DNA from: RHKX01 sp963823565
GTDB taxonomy: Bacteria; Actinomycetota; Thermoleophilia; Solirubrobacterales; 70-9
Direction: 5' to 3'
NCBI GenBank assembly: GCA_963823565.1
Contig: CAWGLR010000003.1
Span: forward strand, 744,001 to 808,000
DNA length: 64,000 nucleotides
The notes under the pieces were generated by a model. It saw only the letters and a program-made list of their open reading frames with translations. It made no database searches and had not been told where the DNA came from. This document shows, piece by piece, positions 31,647 through 39,214 of the stretch (the stretch's first letter is position 1; each line of letters opens with the position of its first letter). The position numbers and the translations under genes were made by a program.

Positions 31647-33647
31647 CTACGCCGGCTGGGGCTCCCCGGCGCGCGCGGCGACGAGCTCGGCGATGTCGAC
31701 CATGATCCGGTTCAGGTCGAAGTCCTTGGGCGTGTAGACGCGGGCAATCCCCGCCTCGGCGAGCGCCTTCGCGTCGAGCGGCGGGATGATGCCGCCGACG
31801 ACGACGGGCGCGTCGACGCCGGCCCCGCGGATCAGGTCGACCACGCGAGGGACCAGCTCGCGGTGGGAGCCGGAGAGGATCGACAGCCCGATCACGTCGA
31901 CGTCCTCCTGGACGGCGGAGGCGGCGATCTCCTCGGGCGTCAGGCGGATGCCCTGGTAGATGACCTCCATGCCCACGTCGCGGGCGCGCACGGCGATCTG
32001 CTCGGCGCCATTGGAGTGCCCGTCCAGGCCGGGCTTGGCGACGAGGATCCGGATCCGGTGGCCGATGTCCTCGCTGACCTCGTCGACCTTCGAGCGGACG
32101 TCGGCGAGGAGCTCTGCCTTGCCGCCGGTCGCGGAGCCGTCGAGCCCGGTTGGGCCGCGATAGTCGCCGAAGACCGCGCGCAGGGTCCCCGCCCATTCGC
32201 CGGTGGTCACGCCGGCCTTCGCCGCCTCGATCGTCGCCGGCATCAGGTTGGCGGACTCGTCCTCCGCGGCCTCGGCGAGCGCCTTCAGCGCCGCGTCGGC
32301 GGCCGCGGCGTCCCGCTCCGACTTCCACTCCTCGAGCGCCTCCTTGCGCTCGCGCTCGACCTCCGGATCGGGCGTGAGGATGCCGCCGTCCTCGCCGACG
32401 GTCAGCGGCGAGTCCTCGGTCTCGGTGAAGCAGTTCTGCCCGATCACCTTCTGCTCGCCGGCCTCGATCCGGGCGAGCCGCTCCCGGTGGGACTCGACGA
32501 GGCGGGCCTTCATGTAGGCGACGCCCTCGCTGGAGATCGCGCCACCGTGCTCCTGCACGATCGCGATCTCGCTGCGGGCGCCCTCGCGCAGCTCCTCGAC
32601 GAGGCCCTCCATCACCTTCGATCCCTCGAAGACGTCGGGGTAGTCGAGCAGGTCGGTCTCGTTGGCGAGGATCTGCTGGATCCGCAGCGACCACTGCTGG
32701 TCCCAGGGGCGGGGGAGGCCCAGCGCCTCGTTCCAGGCGGGGAGCTGGATCGCGCGGGCGCGGGCGTTGCGGCCCAGCGTCACCGCGAGAGCCTCGAGGA
32801 CGATCCGCGGCACGTTGTTCTCCGGCTGCGCCTCGGTCAGCCCGAGCGAGTTGACCTGAACGCCGTAGCGCATGCGCAGGAACTTCGGGTCGGTGACGCC
32901 GTAGCGCTCGCGCCCGAGCTCCTCCCAGAGCTCGCCCATCGCGCGGAGCTTCGCGTGCTCCTCGACGAAGCGGACGCCGGCGTTGACGAAGAAGGAGATC
33001 CGGCCGAAGACCTTCGGGAAGTCCTCCTCGGCGACCTGACCGCGGTCGCGAACGGCGTCGAGGACCGCGCGGGCGTTGGAGAGCGCGTAGGCGATCTCCT
33101 GGACCGGCGTCGCCCCCGCCTCCTGGAGGTGGTAGGAGCAGATGTTGATCGGGTTCCAGCTCGGGATCTCGTTGACGGTGAACGCGACCATGTCGGCGAT
33201 CAGCCGCATCGAGGGCTCCGGCGGGAAGGCGTAGGTCCCGCGCGAGAGGTACTCCTTGATGATGTCGTTCTGCGTCGTGCCCTTGAGCTCGGAGCGGTCG
33301 ACGCCCTGCTCGTCGGCGACGGCGACGTAGAGCCCGAGCAGCCAGGCGGCGGTCGCGTTGATCGTCATCGAGGTGTTCATCTCGGCGAGCGGGATCCCCT
33401 CGAGCAGGGTCTCCATGTCGCCGCGGTGGGCGACCGAGACGCCGACCTTGCCGACCTCGCCGCGGGCGAGAACCGCGTCGGGGTCGTAGCCGGTCTGCGT
33501 CGGCAGGTCGAAGGCGATCGAGAGCCCGGTCTGGCCCTTGGCGAGGTTCCGCCGGTACAGCTCGTTGGAGCGGCGGGCGTCGGAGTGGCCCGCGTACGTC
33601 CTCATCACCCAGGGTCGGTCGCGTTGCTCGAGTCTGTGGTCGCTCAT
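31647..33647 (-). CDS. ecm: Ethylmalonyl-CoA mutase (MeaA-type, B12-dependent)
   Basis: 666 residues. N-terminal TIM-barrel mutase domain (GLSIAFDLPTQTGYD, GTTQNDIIKEYLSRGTYAFPP, ICSYHLQEAGATPVQE, NSLGLTEAQPENN) and C-terminal cobalamin domain with the DxHxxG motif in GLDGHSNG (about residue 540). These match MeaA/ethylmalonyl-CoA mutase rather than methylmalonyl-CoA mutase, which has a longer chain. It converts ethylmalonyl-CoA to methylsuccinyl-CoA. ATG at 33647 is taken, as upstream codons add only basic sequence. Confidence 0.92.
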   Translation of the reverse strand: MSDHRLEQRDRPWVMRTYAGHSDARRSNELYRRNLAKGQTGLSIAFDLPTQTGYDPDAVLARGEVGKVGVSVAHRGDMETLLEGIPLAEMNTSMTINATAAWLLGLYVAVADEQGVDRSELKGTTQNDIIKEYLSRGTYAFPPEPSMRLIADMVAFTVNEIPSWNPINICSYHLQEAGATPVQEIAYALSNARAVLDAVRDRGQVAEEDFPKVFGRISFFVNAGVRFVEEHAKLRAMGELWEELGRERYGVTDPKFLRMRYGVQVNSLGLTEAQPENNVPRIVLEALAVTLGRNARARAIQLPAWNEALGLPRPWDQQWSLRIQQILANETDLLDYPDVFEGSKVMEGLVEELREGARSEIAIVQEHGGAISSEGVAYMKARLVESHRERLARIEAGEQKVIGQNCFTETEDSPLTVGEDGGILTPDPEVERERKEALEEWKSERDAAAADAALKALAEAAEDESANLMPATIEAAKAGVTTGEWAGTLRAVFGDYRGPTGLDGSATGGKAELLADVRSKVDEVSEDIGHRIRILVAKPGLDGHSNGAEQIAVRARDVGMEVIYQGIRLTPEEIAASAVQEDVDVIGLSILSGSHRELVPRVVDLIRGAGVDAPVVVGGIIPPLDAKALAEAGIARVYTPKDFDLNRIMVDIAELVAARAGEPQPA

Positions 33648-33706
33648 GGCGCGGATTCTCCCACGGCGGCGAGCCTCGCGGAAGCGACCCGGCATGCTTG
33701 CGGCCG

Positions 33707-34555
33707 GTGGCAAGGCCGATCGACACCATGCACCTCGGGCTCGACCGCGTGATCGCCGCGTGGGAGCGCGACGGCGCCCTCGTCGATCCCGGGCCGGAGG
33801 GCTCGATCGAGACCGTGCTCGCCGAGCTCGGCGGCGAGCCGCGGGCCATCCTCCTCACCCACATCCACCTCGACCACGCGGGCGCGACCGGCGCGCTCGT
33901 GCGGCGCTTCCCGTCGCTGCGGGTCTACGTCCACGAGGCCGGGGCGCCGCACCTGATCGACCCCGCGAAGCTGCTGCGCAGCGCCGCGCGGCTCTACGGC
34001 GACGCGATGGACCGCCTCTGGGGCGAGGTCGTGCCGGTGCCGGCGGAGAACGTCGTCGCGCTGAGGGGCGGGGAGGAGGTCGAGGGGATGCGCGTCCTCT
34101 ACGCGCCCGGGCACGCGAGCCATCACGTCGCCTACTTCGACCCGGACTCCGGCGACGCGTTCGTCGGCGACGTCGGCGGGGTCCTGATCCCGCCCGGCGA
34201 CGAGGTCTGGATGCCGACGCCGCCGCCGGACATCGACGTCGAGCTCTGGTGCGCCTCGATCGCCGCCGTGCGGGAGCTCGAGCCGGCGCGCCTGGCGCTG
34301 ACCCACTTCGGCGCCGTCGCCGACTCACTCGCCCACCTCGAGGCGGCGGAGCGGGAGCTGGCGCGGCTGGCCGAGTCGTCGCGCCCGGGCGAGGAGCGGG
34401 CCTTCATGGCTGATCTCGAGGCGCGGATCGCCGGGCAGCCGGACGAGCAGGCGGAGCGGATCCGCTCGGCGATGCCGCCCGAGCAGACGTGGCTCGGGCT
34501 CGAGCGCTACTGGCGCAAGCGCGGCGAGGGCGGGCACCGCGACTCCGGCGCCTAG
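33707..34555 (+). CDS. MBL-fold metallohydrolase
   Basis: About 282 residues. Metal motif HxHxDH in LLTHIHLDHAGATG, a second His in YAPGHASHHVAYFD, the bridging Asp in AFVGDVGGVL, and a late His in LALTHFGAV. The C-terminal helical extension resembles glyoxalase II/hydrolase types. Start choice among TTG 33698, GTG 33707 and ATG 33728 is uncertain; GTG is used. Divergent from ecm by 59 bp. Substrate unknown, although a thioester would suit the neighbourhood. Confidence 0.88.
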   Translation: MARPIDTMHLGLDRVIAAWERDGALVDPGPEGSIETVLAELGGEPRAILLTHIHLDHAGATGALVRRFPSLRVYVHEAGAPHLIDPAKLLRSAARLYGDAMDRLWGEVVPVPAENVVALRGGEEVEGMRVLYAPGHASHHVAYFDPDSGDAFVGDVGGVLIPPGDEVWMPTPPPDIDVELWCASIAAVRELEPARLALTHFGAVADSLAHLEAAERELARLAESSRPGEERAFMADLEARIAGQPDEQAERIRSAMPPEQTWLGLERYWRKRGEGGHRDSGA

Positions 34556-34633
34556 GCCGTGTTGGAAGAAACCAATGCACGGCCCGCGAGCCCGCGAGGC
34601 GCGGCCGACACGCCAGCTACGCTGCCCCCGATC

Positions 34634-35302
34634 ATGAGAACCAGAGCCCTGATCGCATCCCTGCTCATCGTCCTCCTCGGCACCGCCGCGGCCGCTTCGG
34701 CTGCCGGCATCACCGTCTGGAAGACGTCCTTCAAGTCCCGCGCCGAGGTGCGCGAGGTCCGCTCCCTCTCGGGCCCCGAGGGGAAGTGCCAGAAGAGCTG
34801 GAAGGACAAGACCGCGCTCGGCGTCACGACCAAGGGTGGGCCGGTCGACTGCGCCCTCTCCACCCCGGTCCAGGGCGACGCGGCGCAGCCCAACCACATC
34901 GTTCGCGTCCTCGCGAAGATGAACAAGGCGAGCGACAAGAAGGTCAGCAAGACCTTCTACATGGGTGTCATCGTGCGCGCCGACCGCAAGGGGAGCTACG
35001 AGCTCCGCGTCTTCCCGAAGCCGCAGAAGTTCCAGCTGCTGAAGAGCGGCGAGGTTCTCCAGCAGGGCAAGGACAACGTCGTCGGCGGGATCGCCAAGAA
35101 GAACCGGCTGCAGATCGAGGCCAAGGGCCAGACCATCACCGGCAACGTCAACGGCAAGGACGTCGCGACGTTCCGCGACGAGAACGCCGAGCAGGTGACC
35201 GGCCGCGTGACCGGCCTCAGCTACGGGAACCGCGGCCGTTCGAAGAACGGCCTCGGCGTCGGCTTCTTCGACCAGCTCAAGGTCCTGGTCCCGGCCCGCT
35301 GA
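34634..35302 (+). CDS. Secreted protein, possibly concanavalin-like beta-sandwich
   Basis: 222 residues. Signal peptide MRTRALIASLLIVLLGTAAAASA, then ITVWKTSF...HIVRVLAKMNKASDKKVSKTFYMGVIVRADRKGSYELRVFP...LQIEAKGQTITGNVNGKDVATFRDEN...GRVTGLSYGNRGRSKNGLGVGFFDQLKVL. The ordering of strands and the closing GVGFFDQLKV resemble laminin-G/DUF1080-like carbohydrate-binding sandwiches, but identity is tentative. TACGCT lies 10 nt before the ATG (leaderless pattern). Confidence 0.75.
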   Translation: MRTRALIASLLIVLLGTAAAASAAGITVWKTSFKSRAEVREVRSLSGPEGKCQKSWKDKTALGVTTKGGPVDCALSTPVQGDAAQPNHIVRVLAKMNKASDKKVSKTFYMGVIVRADRKGSYELRVFPKPQKFQLLKSGEVLQQGKDNVVGGIAKKNRLQIEAKGQTITGNVNGKDVATFRDENAEQVTGRVTGLSYGNRGRSKNGLGVGFFDQLKVLVPAR

Positions 35303-35364
35303 TCGGGGCTCTGGGCGCGCCGCCGGCGCCCCGGCGCCGCTAAGTTGCGCCTGGGTTGAGAGCG

Positions 35365-35655
35365 ATGTCCACGACGACCGTCGAACGACCGAAGACGTCC
35401 GGACCCGGATCGGGCCTGGGCGGCAACTGGCTCGTGATCGTCCGCAACGACGACCACAACACCTTCGAGCACGTCGCCCGCACCCTCGCCCGCACCATCC
35501 CCGGCGTCGATTACGACCGCGGCATGGCCTTCGCCAATCAGATCCACAACGCCGGCCAGGCCATCGTCTGGTCGGGTCTCCGCGAGCCCGCCGAGCACTA
35601 CTGGGAGCTCCTCGCCGCCGCCGGCCTGACGATGGCCCCGCTCGAGCAGCAGTAG
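35365..35655 (+). CDS. clpS: ATP-dependent Clp protease adaptor ClpS
   Basis: 96 residues. The ClpS core LVIVRNDDHNTFEHVARTLARTIPGVDYDRGMAFANQIHNAGQAIVWSGLREPAEHYWELLAAAGL carries the DD/N-degron pocket region after a disordered N-terminus. ClpS delivers N-end-rule substrates to ClpA/ClpC. The ATG at 35365 is preferred to an upstream TTG. Isolated gene; ends 16 bp from a convergent small gene. Confidence 0.9.
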   Translation: MSTTTVERPKTSGPGSGLGGNWLVIVRNDDHNTFEHVARTLARTIPGVDYDRGMAFANQIHNAGQAIVWSGLREPAEHYWELLAAAGLTMAPLEQQ

Positions 35656-35671
35656 CCGGAGCTGGGGGGCC

Positions 35672-36055
35672 CTATAGCTCGAGCAGTCGCCCGCCGGCGC
35701 CCGGGGGCGAGCCGGCGAGGCCCGCGTGCGCGTGGCCCGCGCCCAGCGCGTCGATGACCCGGCGGAGGCGGGAGGGGCGGGGTTCCTCGGGGGCGCCGAG
35801 CTGGCGGGCGCGGAGGCGGAGGAGCTCGACCGCGGCGGCGCTGCGGGTGAACGGGTCGGCGACGACGGCGCCGTCGCCGACGGAGATCACGGCGATCAGC
35901 CGCCCCCCCGTCTCGGCGCCGACGAGGAGGCCGCCGCGGAGGGGCGCGGCGGAGTCGAGGGCGGCCAGGCGGTCGGCGTCGGCGCGGTCGGCCGCTGCGA
36001 GCACGCGGAGGTCGATCCGGTCGGAATGCTGGGGGATGAGGGGCTGGTCGGTCAT
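35672..36055 (-). CDS. Conserved hypothetical protein
   Basis: 127 residues. LRVLAAADRADADRLAALDSAAPLRGGLLVGAETGGRLIAVISVGDGAVVADPFTRSAAAVELLRLRARQL has a compact alpha/beta character reminiscent of GNAT fragments; similar short proteins are common in Solirubrobacterales (recalled). The last third is Gly/Ala-rich. Divergent from the LysR gene, so it is a candidate target of that regulator. Confidence 0.65.
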   Translation of the reverse strand: MTDQPLIPQHSDRIDLRVLAAADRADADRLAALDSAAPLRGGLLVGAETGGRLIAVISVGDGAVVADPFTRSAAAVELLRLRARQLGAPEEPRPSRLRRVIDALGAGHAHAGLAGSPPGAGGRLLEL

Positions 36056-36137
36056 CGCGGGCTCCTTGGCGGCGGTCGGTGAACCTCAGGGTCGCGCAGG
36101 AGCCGAATAAGCGCAATATGGATGGGAAGACACTCTG

Positions 36138-36152
36138 ATAAGGTCGGCTTAT
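36138..36152. promoter_or_regulatory. LysR-type operator overlapping the lysR -10 and start codon
   Basis: ATAAG-GTCGG-CTTAT, a perfect palindrome with the T-N11-A core of LysR sites. It covers the TAAGGT -10 candidate (36139-36144) and the first two bases of the ATG at 36151. A second half site ATAAGC is at 36107-36112. Confidence 0.6.
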
Positions 36153-37083
36153 GCTCGATCTGAAGCGGCTCAGGGTGCTCCGCGAGGTCTCCAAGCAGGG
36201 CTCGTTCTCCGGCGCCGCCGGCGCGCTGTACGTCTCCCAGTCGGCGGTCAGCCAGCAGATTTCGGCGCTCGAGGCCGAGGTCGGGGTGCCGTTGCTGCTG
36301 CGCCTGCGCTCCGGCCCGGTCCTGACCGACGCCGGCAGGCTTCTCGTCTCGCACGCCGACGCGGCGATCTGCCGGCTCGAGGAGGCCGAGCGCGAGCTCG
36401 CCGAGCTCTCCGGCCTCGGCGCCGGCGAGCTGAGGATGGCCAGCTTCTCCTCCGCCAGCGCAACCCTCGTCTCGCGGGCGGCCCGCCGATTCCGCGACGC
36501 CCACCCCGAGGTCAGGGTGACGATGAGCGAGGCCGACCCGGAGGAGTCCCTCCCGGCGCTCAAGCGCGGCGAGGTCGACCTGGCGATCGCCTACGACTTC
36601 GACCTCGCCGAGATCGGCGGGGACCGCGACCTGGTCCTGACCCATCTCCTCGACGAGGAGATGCACGTCGCGATGCCCCCCGATCACCCCCTCGCCGGGC
36701 AGCCGACGGTCCGCCTCGAGCAGCTCGCCGACGAGACGTGGCTGTGCGGCGTCAGCGAAAGCTCCTGCCGGCAGCTGACCGTCGGCAGCTGCGAGCGGGC
36801 GGGCTTCAAGCCGGATGTCGCCTATGAGAGCAACGACTACACGGTGATGCAGGCGCTCGTCGCCGCCGGGATGGGCGTGACGCTGATCCCCGACCTCGCC
36901 CTGATGTTCCGCCATCCCGACGTCGCGGTCGCCGACATCGTCCCGGAGCCGCCGATCCGGCGGGTCTGGGCGGTCACGCTCGGCGCCGGCTCGCGCAGCG
37001 GCGCCACCGACGCGATGATCGCCATCTTCAGCGAGGTCGCGGCGGAGATCCTCGGCGGGCGGCCGGCGGCCGCGGCCGTCTAG
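36151..37083 (+). CDS. LysR-family transcriptional regulator
   Basis: 310 residues. N-terminal winged helix (LKRLRVLREVSKQGSFSGAAGALYVSQSAVSQQISALEAEVGVPLLLRLR) and a periplasmic-binding-like effector domain (AGELRMASFSSASATLV, LDEEMHVAMPPDHPLAGQ, GMGVTLIPDLALMF). It activates or represses an adjacent or distant gene in response to a small molecule. The start lies 6 nt after TAAGGT, suggesting a leaderless mRNA, and inside a T-N11-A palindrome suited to autorepression. Confidence 0.93.
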   Translation: MLDLKRLRVLREVSKQGSFSGAAGALYVSQSAVSQQISALEAEVGVPLLLRLRSGPVLTDAGRLLVSHADAAICRLEEAERELAELSGLGAGELRMASFSSASATLVSRAARRFRDAHPEVRVTMSEADPEESLPALKRGEVDLAIAYDFDLAEIGGDRDLVLTHLLDEEMHVAMPPDHPLAGQPTVRLEQLADETWLCGVSESSCRQLTVGSCERAGFKPDVAYESNDYTVMQALVAAGMGVTLIPDLALMFRHPDVAVADIVPEPPIRRVWAVTLGAGSRSGATDAMIAIFSEVAAEILGGRPAAAAV

Positions 37084-37277
37084 GCGCTCTCGCCCGGCAG
37101 CTGGCCCTCGGCCCGCAGGCTCTCGACGATCTCCCGAACCGCGTGCGGCGCGATCCCGAGGTCGGCGGCGATCTTGCTCTCCGGCGTCCCTGCGCGCAGG
37201 CGCTCGAGGACCTCGGCGCGGCGCTTCGGGCTCTCCCCGCTGCGGTAGACGCCCTCGAAGCCGCTGCTCTCGCTCAT
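37080..37277 (-). CDS. Small helix-turn-helix protein
   Basis: 65 residues. RRAEVLERLRAGTPESKIAADLGIAPHAVREIVESLRAEGQLP is a compact HTH resembling sigma-70 region 4 or LuxR-type helices. It overlaps the lysR stop by 4 bp, tail to tail, and lies 4 nt downstream of the ABM-domain gene on the same strand. A DNA-binding role is likely; targets unknown. Confidence 0.65.
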   Translation of the reverse strand: MSESSGFEGVYRSGESPKRRAEVLERLRAGTPESKIAADLGIAPHAVREIVESLRAEGQLPGESA

Positions 37278-37281
37278 CGGG

Positions 37282-37575
37282 CTACTCGCTGACGAGCTGG
37301 ACGTGCCAGACCGGGTAGACCGGCTTGTTGTACCAGTTGATCGCGTCCTCGCGGGCGCGAGCGACCTCGTCGGAGGACCAGAAGCGCTCGAAGTCCGCGC
37401 GGTCCTCCCAGACGGTCGTCTGCACGAACAGGAGGTGGTCCTCCTCGGAGCGGGTCAGCGACACGGACCTGGCGCCGAACGACGACGCGCGGCGCAGGGC
37501 CGGCATCCATGCCTGGTACCAGCGGTCGGCCCGGAAAGGGTTGATGTGCCAGTTGATGACGTTGACCTCGGCCAT
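37282..37575 (-). CDS. ABM-domain (dimeric alpha/beta barrel) protein
   Basis: 97 residues. VNVINWHINPFRADRWYQAWMPALRRASSFGARSVSLTRSEEDHLLFVQTTVWEDRADFERFWSSDEVARAREDAINWYNKPVYP fits the ferredoxin-like dimeric barrel of antibiotic-biosynthesis-monooxygenase and related proteins. Trp/His residues could bind heme or a small aromatic, but no catalytic set is identifiable. Confidence 0.8.
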   Translation of the reverse strand: MAEVNVINWHINPFRADRWYQAWMPALRRASSFGARSVSLTRSEEDHLLFVQTTVWEDRADFERFWSSDEVARAREDAINWYNKPVYPVWHVQLVSE

Positions 37576-37599
37576 GGGCGGCGGATCATATTGGCCGCG

Positions 37600-37626
37600 C
37601 CGACGCGCGGCTCAGCCGCGCGTCGG
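37600..37626 (-). terminator. Terminator of ccr
   Basis: Perfect 12-bp arms CCGACGCGCGGC / GCCGCGCGTCGG around TCA, 15 nt after the leftward ccr stop. Confidence 0.75.
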
Positions 37627-37641
37627 AGGGGCGAGGCGGCG

Positions 37642-38898
37642 CTAGGCGCCGACCTCGGCCCAGATCGCGCCGTCGCCCTCGGCGGTCTTGCCGGAGTCGT
37701 TGTCGGTGGCGCCGACGCGGATCGTGATCTTGCCGCTGTGGCGGTTCTCGTGGAGCATCTGGTGCGCCTCGGGGACGCCCTCGAAGCCCATCGCCTCCGA
37801 CAGCACCGGCCGCACCTTGCCCTCGGCCATGAGCTGGTTGGCGCGCATGCACTCGTACGCGTTGGCGAAGTGCGATCCGAGGATCTCCTTCTGCTTCATC
37901 CACAGATAGCGGACGTCGAAGTCGAGCGTGTAGCCGGAGGTGGCGCCGCAGATCACGACCTTGCCGAACGGCTTGACCGTGAAGACGGAGGTCGGGAACG
38001 TCGCCTTGCCGACGTGCTCGAAGACGATGTCGGGGGCGTCGCCGAGGATCCCCTTGACCTTCTTGGCGAACGCGCGGGACTCCTTGAACCGCGCCTTCTC
38101 CTCCTCGGGGCTCTCGTTGCCGGTGCGCATCATGCCCTTGAACTCGTTGCGGTCGATGTAGTCGACGGCACCGAGCTGCTTGACCAGCTCGCCCTTCTCC
38201 GCCGAGGAGACGACGCCGACGGCGTTCGCGCCCGCCGCCTTGGCGAGCTGGACGGCGAAGACGCCGAGGCCGCCGGCCGCGCCCCAGATCAGGACGTTGT
38301 GGCCGGCCTGCATCTGCGCCCGGTTCATCAGCATCCGGTAGGCGGTGAAGTAGGTCAACCCGTAGGCGGAGCAATCGACCCAGGAGAGGTTCTCCGGCTT
38401 CGGCAGCAGCTGCTGCGCCTGGACCTTCGTGAACTGGGCGAAGGAGCCCCAGGTCGTCTCGTAGCCCCAGATCCGCTGCGACGGAGCCGCCATCGGGTCG
38501 AGGCCGTGGACCTCGACGTCCTCGTAGGAGGCCTGGTTGCAGTGGACCACGACCTCGTCGCCGGGCTTCCAGTTGGTGACGCCCGGTCCGACCTTCCAGA
38601 CGATCCCGGAGGCGTCGGAGCCGCCGATGTGGTGGCCGTACTCGGGATGATCGCCGTAGCCGAACACGGACACGGGCTGGCCGAGGGCCGCCCAGACGTT
38701 GTTGAAGTTGACGCCGGCGGCCATCACGCGCACGATCACCTCGAAGGCGCCGGGCTCGGGGATGTCCACCTCCTCGACCTGGAAGGCGTCGTTGGGCTCG
38801 CCCTCGCGCTCGGCGCGGATGACCCACGCCGCCATCTTGTCGGGCAGCTCGCCCGGCTCGACGTCGAGCTTGGCGACTTCAGCGATGTCTACGGCCAC
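37642..38898 (-). CDS. ccr: Crotonyl-CoA carboxylase/reductase
   Basis: 418 residues, MDR superfamily. The N-terminal catalytic region (MAAGVNFNNVWAALGQPVSVF, GHHIGGSDASGIVWKVGPGV, HCNQASYEDVEVHGLDPM, IWGYETTWGSFAQFTKVQAQQLLPKPE) is characteristic of Ccr. The NADPH-binding GAAGGLGVFAVQLAKAAGA lies near residue 211, and the late RYLWMKQKEILGSHFANAYECM segment also fits. It reductively carboxylates crotonyl-CoA to ethylmalonyl-CoA, the entry step of the ethylmalonyl-CoA pathway for acetate/C2 assimilation. It ends at a strong hairpin. Confidence 0.95.
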   Translation of the reverse strand: MAVDIAEVAKLDVEPGELPDKMAAWVIRAEREGEPNDAFQVEEVDIPEPGAFEVIVRVMAAGVNFNNVWAALGQPVSVFGYGDHPEYGHHIGGSDASGIVWKVGPGVTNWKPGDEVVVHCNQASYEDVEVHGLDPMAAPSQRIWGYETTWGSFAQFTKVQAQQLLPKPENLSWVDCSAYGLTYFTAYRMLMNRAQMQAGHNVLIWGAAGGLGVFAVQLAKAAGANAVGVVSSAEKGELVKQLGAVDYIDRNEFKGMMRTGNESPEEEKARFKESRAFAKKVKGILGDAPDIVFEHVGKATFPTSVFTVKPFGKVVICGATSGYTLDFDVRYLWMKQKEILGSHFANAYECMRANQLMAEGKVRPVLSEAMGFEGVPEAHQMLHENRHSGKITIRVGATDNDSGKTAEGDGAIWAEVGA

Positions 38899-38976
38899 GG
38901 TTCTCCCTCGGGTGCGGCCGGCGGGTGCCGGCCGGTCGATCAGTTGAAAAGCCGCGGGATCGTACCGAGGAGCGGC

Positions 38977-39214
38977 TCAGCGACCGGGGTTCGGCGCGAG
39001 CTCGGGGGCGGCCGGCTGGGCCGTGGCCTCGGGCTGCGCCGCCTCCCGCTCGTCCAGCTGCGCGGCGTGGGAGCGGATCAGCGTGATGCCGAGGCCCGGG
39101 GACGGCGAAGATCGTCGCCGCGACGGCGGACTCGGAGCGCTCGACCAGGCCCTTGCGGTCGAGGCCGTCGAGCGCGCGGCTGATCGCGGCGGGGGAGATG
39201 CCGCTGGACCGGCC
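38977..39214 (-). pseudogene. Remnant of a MarR-like winged-helix gene
   Basis: Between the M32 peptidase and ccr on the leftward strand. One frame encodes SSGISPAAISRALDGLDRKGLVERSESAVAATI, a typical MarR recognition helix and wing start, without any start codon. The frame then breaks near 39105, and GLGITLIRSHAAQLDEREAAQPEA continues in a second frame to a TGA at 38977-38979. Loss of the N-terminus plus the frameshift mark it as decayed. Confidence 0.55.
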
